Notes under the pieces: generated by a model
What the model saw: only the letters and a program-made list of their open reading frames with translations
What the model was told of the DNA's origin: nothing
The model's database searches: none
Position numbers and translations under genes: made by a program
Shown: positions 12,570-16,881 of the stretch, piece after piece
How the letters are laid out: the number at the start of each line of letters is the position of its first letter
Numbering within the stretch: position 1 is the stretch's first letter
Assembly: GCA_043740415.1 (NCBI GenBank)
Contig: JAYUCJ010000310.1
Location: 1 to 16,881, forward strand
Length of the DNA stretch: 16,881 bases
Direction of reading: 5' to 3'
DNA from: Aalborgiella sp043740415
GTDB lineage: Bacteria; Pseudomonadota; Gammaproteobacteria; Burkholderiales; Burkholderiaceae_C

Positions 12570-13889
12570 GTGGCAACTGGTTCCAATCAAATAGCAAAAA
12601 ACGGGAAGTTCGGCGATTTGCGTCGTCGCTTGATGTTTTTGTTGCTAGCCTTGGTGGTGTATCGCATCGGTGCTCACATACCTGTTCCAGGTATTGATCC
12701 AGCACAGTTGCAGCAGTTCTTCAAAGGGCAAGAGGGTGGCATATTGAATTTGATCAATATGTTCTCTGGCGGCGCTTTGTCACGTTTTACTATTTTTGCA
12801 CTCGGGATCATGCCGTACATTTCGGCCTCCATCATCATGCAATTGCTGGCGTATGTCGTTCCAGCATTTGAGCAGATGAAAAAAGAGGGTGAATCTGGTC
12901 GCCGTAAGATCACGCAATACACCCGCTATGGTACGTTGGGTTTGGCTTTGTTCCAGACTATCAGTATCGCTCTGGCATTGGAAAGCTCACCTGGCATGGT
13001 GATTGAGCCAGGTTTTGGGTTTAGAGCTACTGCTGTGATTAGTTTGACAGCAGGCACCATGTTTTTGATGTGGTTGGGTGAGCAAATTACCGAACGCGGT
13101 TTGGGTAATGGTATCTCTATCTTGATCTTTGCGGGTATCGCAGCTGGTTTACCAAATGCTGTAGGTGGTTTGCTTGAGTTGGTTCGTACTGGCGCCATGA
13201 ATATCTTGGTTGCTATTGTTATTGTGGCAGTCGTTATTGGTGTGACTTACTTTGTTGTGTTTGTAGAACGCGGCCAGCGTAAGATTTTGGTGAATTATGC
13301 ACGTCGTCAAGTCGGCAACAAAGTGTACGGTGGTCAATCCTCACATCTACCGCTGAAATTAAACATGGCCGGGGTTATTCCTCCCATCTTTGCGTCTTCG
13401 ATCATTTTGCTGCCCGCTACTTTAGTTAGTTGGTTGAGTACGGGTGATTCAATGCGTTGGCTCAAAGACATGGCTGGTATGCTGACTCCTGGTCAGCCGA
13501 TCTATGTTATGTTTTATGCTGCGGCTATTGTGTTCTTCTGTTTCTTCTATACAGCCTTAGTTTTCAATAGCCGTGAAACTGCAGACAACTTGAAAAAGAG
13601 CGGTGCATTTGTACCAGGAATTCGTCCAGGCGATCAAACAGCCAAATACATCGATAAAATTCTGCTTCGTCTAACCTTTGCAGGCGCTATTTACATTACT
13701 TTTGTTTGCTTGCTGCCAGAATTCTTAATTTTGAAATATAATGTGCCCTTCTACTTTGGTGGTACATCGCTTTTGATTATTGTGATTGTGACTATGGATT
13801 TCATGGCGCAAGTACAAAACTATATGATGTCTCAACAGTACGATTCGCTCCTCAAAAAGGCAAATTTCAAGTCATCTTTGGGTGCTTGA
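12570..13889 (+). CDS. secY: Protein translocase subunit SecY
   Basis: SecY is the channel of the Sec translocon in the inner membrane, working with SecE, SecG and SecA. The 439 residues (E. coli 443) contain the expected ten hydrophobic segments. Conserved features are the plug-region LINMFSGGALSRFTIFALGI at 61-80, MPYISASIIMQLL at 81-93, YARRQVGNKVYG at 243-254, HLPLKLNMAGVIPPIFASS at 259-277, and the cytosolic loop ADNLKKSGAFVPGIRPG at 338-354 used by SecA and ribosomes. The start is GTG with TAAGG 7 bases upstream. It follows rplO by 39 bases in the usual spc-operon position. Confidence 0.98.
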   Translation: MATGSNQIAKNGKFGDLRRRLMFLLLALVVYRIGAHIPVPGIDPAQLQQFFKGQEGGILNLINMFSGGALSRFTIFALGIMPYISASIIMQLLAYVVPAFEQMKKEGESGRRKITQYTRYGTLGLALFQTISIALALESSPGMVIEPGFGFRATAVISLTAGTMFLMWLGEQITERGLGNGISILIFAGIAAGLPNAVGGLLELVRTGAMNILVAIVIVAVVIGVTYFVVFVERGQRKILVNYARRQVGNKVYGGQSSHLPLKLNMAGVIPPIFASSIILLPATLVSWLSTGDSMRWLKDMAGMLTPGQPIYVMFYAAAIVFFCFFYTALVFNSRETADNLKKSGAFVPGIRPGDQTAKYIDKILLRLTFAGAIYITFVCLLPEFLILKYNVPFYFGGTSLLIIVIVTMDFMAQVQNYMMSQQYDSLLKKANFKSSLGA

Positions 13890-13896
13890 GTAAATT

Positions 13897-14115
13897 ATGT
13901 CTAAAGATGATGTTATTCAAATGGCGGGGGAAGTGGTTGAAAACCTTCCCAATGCAACTTTCCGAGTCAAATTGGAAAATGGGCATATCGTTTTAGGTCA
14001 TATTTCGGGAAAGATGCGGATGCACTACATTCGTATTTTGCCAGGTGACAAAGTAACGGTTGAGTTAACTCCCTACGATTTAACGCGGGCGAGAATTGTG
14101 TTTCGTGCTAAATAA
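13897..14115 (+). CDS. infA: Translation initiation factor IF-1
   Basis: IF-1 binds the A site of the 30S subunit during initiation. The 72 residues are one S1-like OB fold with GEVVENLPNATFRVKLENGH, GKMRMHYIRILPGDKV and the terminal LTRARIVFRAK. It lies 7 bases after the secY stop, with no clear ribosome binding site, so it may be translated by coupling. In E. coli infA is elsewhere; the place between secY and rpmJ is usual in many other bacteria. Confidence 0.97.
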   Translation: MSKDDVIQMAGEVVENLPNATFRVKLENGHIVLGHISGKMRMHYIRILPGDKVTVELTPYDLTRARIVFRAK

Positions 14116-14174
14116 ATTAAATTATTTAGTTTTATTTAGTACTTTGGTTTTTTATAGATATTTGGGAGAATGAA

Positions 14175-14288
14175 ATGAAAGTTTCGGCTTCGGTCAAGAA
14201 AATTTGCCGCAACTGCAAAATCATCCGTCGTAAGGGTGTAGTGCGTGTTATCTGTACAGATCCACGTCACAAGCAGCGCCAAGGTTAA
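14175..14288 (+). CDS. rpmJ: 50S ribosomal protein L36
   Basis: This very short gene encodes 37 residues, beginning MKVSASVKKICRNCKIIRRK and ending RHKQRQG. The four zinc ligands C11, C14, C27 and H32 are all present, so it is the zinc-binding form of L36. GGAG lies 6 bases before the ATG. It sits in its usual place between infA and rpsM, after an AT-rich gap of 59 bases. Confidence 0.97.
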   Translation: MKVSASVKKICRNCKIIRRKGVVRVICTDPRHKQRQG

Positions 14289-14312
14289 TTTATAAAGTTT
14301 TAGAGGACGTAT

Positions 14313-14678
14313 ATGGCACGTATAGCAGGTATTAATATTCCTCAGCATCAACATGCTGAAATCGGATTGACAGCAATTTTCGGTATTGGTCGTACACGCG
14401 CACGCAAAATTTGCGAAGCATGTGATATTGCCTATTCCAAGAAAATCAAGGATCTCACTGACGGTGATTTGGAAAAAATTCGCGATCAAATCGCAGTTTT
14501 TACCATTGAAGGTGATTTACGTCGTGAGACAACCATGAACATCAAGCGTTTGATGGATATTGGTTGCTATCGCGGTTTCCGTCATCGTCGCGGTCTGCCT
14601 ATGCGTGGTCAAAGAACACGTACCAATGCGCGTACGCGAAAAGGTCCGCGCAAAGCGGCGGCATCGTTGAAAAAATAA
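14313..14678 (+). CDS. rpsM: 30S ribosomal protein S13
   Basis: S13 is in the 30S head and contacts the 50S subunit and P-site tRNA. The 121 residues start MARIAGINIPQHQHAEIGLT, with FGIGRTRARKIC and the basic tail GLPMRGQRTRTNARTRKGPR. AGAGGA precedes the ATG. It is the first gene of the alpha-operon part. In E. coli S4 represses translation from a pseudoknot at this gene's start; I could not verify such a fold here. Confidence 0.98.
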   Translation: MARIAGINIPQHQHAEIGLTAIFGIGRTRARKICEACDIAYSKKIKDLTDGDLEKIRDQIAVFTIEGDLRRETTMNIKRLMDIGCYRGFRHRRGLPMRGQRTRTNARTRKGPRKAAASLKK

Positions 14679-14695
14679 TCAGATAGAACACTATT

Positions 14696-15100
14696 ATGGC
14701 AAAAGCACCATCCAATAGCGCGGCTCAACGCGTACGTAAAAAAGTCCGCAAGAACGTTGCGGATGGCATTGCACACGTGCATGCATCGTTTAACAACACC
14801 ATCATTACCATCACCGATCGTCAAGGCAATTCATTGGCTTGGGCTTCATCAGGTGGTCAAGGTTTCAAGGGTTCACGTAAGTCAACGCCATACGCCGCTC
14901 AGGTTGCGTCTGAAGTTGCTGGTCGTGCAGCCATGGAGCAAGGCATCAAAAACGTTGATGTTGAAATCAAAGGTCCAGGTCCAGGTCGCGAATCTTCGGT
15001 TCGTGCACTAGGTGCATTGGGTATTCGTATCAACTCCATTGCAGATGTCACGCCTGTGCCCCACAACGGTTGCAGGCCACAAAAACGTCGTCGTATTTAA
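14696..15100 (+). CDS. rpsK: 30S ribosomal protein S11
   Basis: S11 forms part of the 30S platform and the mRNA exit region. The 134 residues have GIAHVHASFNNTIITITDRQ, the segment SSGGQGFKGSRKSTPYAAQ, and the highly conserved C-terminus VTPVPHNGCRPQKRRRI. The start follows the rpsM stop by 17 bases, with only a weak purine stretch before it. Confidence 0.98.
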   Translation: MAKAPSNSAAQRVRKKVRKNVADGIAHVHASFNNTIITITDRQGNSLAWASSGGQGFKGSRKSTPYAAQVASEVAGRAAMEQGIKNVDVEIKGPGPGRESSVRALGALGIRINSIADVTPVPHNGCRPQKRRRI

Positions 15101-15170
15101 TTTTTTAACTTGGTATGTTTTTAGCATGCCATGGTTTTGAAGGTTATTCGACAATCAATCAAAGCCCACC

Positions 15171-15212
15171 GCTATTGACTACATGTCAATAGCTCCCGTA
15201 GCTAGCCTACGG
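15171..15212 (+). promoter_or_regulatory. Tandem hairpins upstream of rpsD
   Basis: There are two perfect inverted repeats in a row: GCTATTGAC / GTCAATAGC (15171-15179 and 15185-15193, loop TACAT) and CCGTAG / CTACGG (15196-15201 and 15207-15212, loop CTAGC). They occupy the 136-base rpsK-rpsD gap and end 12 bases before the rpsD ribosome binding site. No T run follows, so they are not a classical terminator. They could be a translational control site, an RNA processing site or a mobile palindromic repeat. Confidence 0.6.
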
Positions 15213-15236
15213 CAGATGATATAAAAGGAAACTCAA

Positions 15237-15860
15237 GTGGCACGTTATTTAGGCCCTAAGGCCAAGCTATCCCGCCGTGAAGGCACCGATTTATTCTTGA
15301 AGAGCGCACGACGTTCTATCAGCGATAAAGCAAAATTCGATTCAAAACCAGGTCAACACGGCCGCACTTCAGGTGCGCGTACGTCAGACTTCGGTTTGCA
15401 ATTGCGCGAAAAACAAAAAGTGAAACGCATGTACGGCATTTTGGAGCGTCAGTTCCGCCGCTACTTTGCTGAAGCTGATCGTCGCAAAGGCAATACTGGT
15501 GCAAATTTGCTGTCGTTGCTTGAGTCACGATTGGACAACGTTGTTTACCGTATGGGTTTTGGCTCAACACGTGCTGAAGCGCGTCAGTTGGTGTCACACA
15601 AAGCCATGACCGTGAATGGTCAGTCCGTCAATATTCCGTCTTACATGGTTAAGGCTGGTGACGTGATCGCTGTGCGTGACAAATCCAAAGCACAAACACG
15701 TATTGCTGAAGCTTTGCAATTGGCTCAACAAGTTGGTATGCCAGCATGGGTAGAAGTTAACATCGAAAAAGCAACAGGTACTTTCAAGAAGTCTCCTGAT
15801 CGTGACGAATTCGGTGCAGATATCAACGAATCACTCATCGTTGAGTTGTATTCTCGCTAA
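15237..15860 (+). CDS. rpsD: 30S ribosomal protein S4
   Basis: S4 is a primary 16S rRNA binder and, in E. coli, the repressor of the alpha operon. The 207 residues begin MARYLGPKAKLSRREGTDLF and contain KPGQHG, KQKVKRMYGILERQF, and the S4 RNA-binding domain with LLESRLDNVVYRMGF and ARQLVSHKAMTVNG. No zinc-binding cysteines are present (zinc-free form). The start is GTG with AAGGAA close upstream. Unlike the tightly packed genes before it, it is preceded by a 136-base gap with hairpins. Confidence 0.98.
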   Translation: MARYLGPKAKLSRREGTDLFLKSARRSISDKAKFDSKPGQHGRTSGARTSDFGLQLREKQKVKRMYGILERQFRRYFAEADRRKGNTGANLLSLLESRLDNVVYRMGFGSTRAEARQLVSHKAMTVNGQSVNIPSYMVKAGDVIAVRDKSKAQTRIAEALQLAQQVGMPAWVEVNIEKATGTFKKSPDRDEFGADINESLIVELYSR

Positions 15861-15878
15861 AAATCATTTTAATTGGTT

Positions 15879-15908
15879 CTCAAACCTGCTTCGCATTGCA
15901 GTTTTGAG
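15879..15908 (+). promoter_or_regulatory. Hairpin between rpsD and rpoA
   Basis: CTCAAACCTGC (15879-15889) pairs with GCAGTTTTGAG (15898-15908) at 10 of 11 positions around an 8-base loop. It is not followed by a T run, so it is unlikely to be a strong terminator. It lies 54 bases before rpoA and may modulate rpoA expression or mark an RNA processing site. Confidence 0.5.
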
Positions 15909-15962
15909 CGCTTCACCAGCCTTACCGGCGTAACGAGCTGGGGGTATTGAGAGGAAATTAAT

Positions 15963-16881
15963 ATGCAAGCAAATCTATTAAAACCAAAAGCTATCCACGT
16001 AGAGCAACTCAGCGCTAACCGCGCTAAGGTGACGCTTGAGCCTTTTGAGCGTGGCTATGGTCACACACTGGGCAATGCTTTGCGTCGCGTTTTGTTGTCT
16101 TCCATGGTTGGCTACGCTGCCACCGAAGTGACAATTGCTGGTGTTTTGCACGAGTACTCTTCCATTGATGGCGTGCAAGAAGATGTGGTTAACATTTTAT
16201 TGAATCTCAAAGGTGTTGTCTTCAAATTGCATAACCGCGATGAAGTCACTTTGAGCTTGCGTAAAGACGGCGAAGGCCCAGTGACTGCCGCTGATATTCA
16301 AACGCCGCACGATGTTGAAATTGTGAATCCAGATCACATCATTGCTCACTTGTCGCAAGGCGGTAAGTTGGACATGCAGATCAAGGTTGAAAAAGGCCGC
16401 GGCTATGTGCCAGGTACGATGCGTCGTTTCGGCGATGAGCCTAACAAGTCTATTGGTCGTATCGTTTTAGATGCCTCATTCTCTCCTGTGTCACGTGTTA
16501 GCTACGCTGTTGAGAATGCACGTGTTGAACAGCGTACTGACTTGGATAAATTGGTTATCGAAATCGAAACCAATGGTGCGATCAATGCTGAAGATGCTGT
16601 GCGTTCATCAGCTAAGATTTTGGTTGAGCAATTGGCTGTCTTTGCACAATTAGAAGGTAGCGAATTGGCTGCATTCGATGCACCAAGCTCTGCACGCAAT
16701 GCGCAGCAGTTTGATCCATTGTTGTTGCGTCCAGTTGATGAGTTAGAACTCACCGTCCGCTCCGCCAACTGTCTCAAAGCAGAAAACATTTACTACATTG
16801 GCGATTTGATCCAGCGCTCTGAAAATGAGTTGCTCAAAACACCAAACTTGGGTCGCAAATCACTCAATGAAATCAAAGAAG
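15963..16881 (+). CDS. rpoA: RNA polymerase alpha subunit (C-terminus cut by window edge)
   Basis: RpoA dimerises to nucleate RNA polymerase assembly and its C-terminal domain binds UP elements and activators. The visible 306 codons are open to the last base. The N-terminal domain has FERGYGHTLGNALRRVLLSS (29-47) with the assembly arginines R41/R42. A linker lies near 235-250, and the C-terminal domain begins ELTVRSANCLKAENIYYIGD (R266 is equivalent to E. coli R265, the DNA contact), then TPNLGRKSL. Roughly 20-25 residues are missing to the right. GAGAGG lies 8 bases before the ATG. rplQ would be expected next. Confidence 0.98.
   Translation, partial: MQANLLKPKAIHVEQLSANRAKVTLEPFERGYGHTLGNALRRVLLSSMVGYAATEVTIAGVLHEYSSIDGVQEDVVNILLNLKGVVFKLHNRDEVTLSLRKDGEGPVTAADIQTPHDVEIVNPDHIIAHLSQGGKLDMQIKVEKGRGYVPGTMRRFGDEPNKSIGRIVLDASFSPVSRVSYAVENARVEQRTDLDKLVIEIETNGAINAEDAVRSSAKILVEQLAVFAQLEGSELAAFDAPSSARNAQQFDPLLLRPVDELELTVRSANCLKAENIYYIGDLIQRSENELLKTPNLGRKSLNEIKE

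Overview
The window is a chromosomal segment from a betaproteobacterium, most likely Burkholderiales and probably Comamonadaceae-like. The clues are the protein-level look of RpoA, SecY and the ribosomal proteins, infA between secY and rpmJ, a PhaF-like phasin with a histone H1-like tail, and an rfbBDAC-type cassette. The family-level call is from memory of family sequences, not from a search. GC is moderate (about 50% by eye), with two exceptions: an AT-rich island at about 3.13-4.12 kb and a GC-rich start to the window (rmlA fragment).

Layout. (1) 1-2373, minus strand: rmlB, rmlD and a partial rmlA, the dTDP-L-rhamnose precursor pathway in the usual B-D-A order and cut by the left edge. (2) 2511-3131, plus: tag, a 3-methyladenine DNA glycosylase. 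(3) 3148-4117: a lone AT-rich gene whose product carries an RNxxxH motif typical of HEPN RNase-like domains, bracketed by two direct copies of a 44-bp repeat. (4) 4182-6185, minus: a 667-aa double-SDR fatty acyl-CoA reductase (fatty-alcohol forming, Marinobacter type). It is divergent from (5) 6405-6992, plus: a phasin that coats storage granules. (6) 7235-8146, plus: rdgC, a RecA-modulating DNA-binding protein. (7) 8223-16881, plus: a sigma70-like promoter and leader, then the spc and alpha operons rplN-rplX-rplE-rpsN-rpsH-rplF-rplR-rpsE-rpmD-rplO-secY-infA-rpmJ-rpsM-rpsK-rpsD-rpoA, with rpoA cut by the right edge.

The right half is conserved translation, secretion and transcription machinery. 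The left half is accessory or patchwork: surface sugar synthesis, DNA repair, a possible defence or toxin gene, and neutral-lipid storage. A 44-bp element occurs four times in the left 7.2 kb, all in the same orientation and aligning without gaps. Three copies are intergenic and one lies inside the coding sequence of rmlD, where it encodes the conserved AYPTPARR segment. The repeat family, its relation to rmlD, and the repeat-bracketed HEPN-like gene are the most unusual things here. I see no tRNA, rRNA, CRISPR array, transposase or complete insertion sequence, and no gene-free stretch longer than 300 bases.
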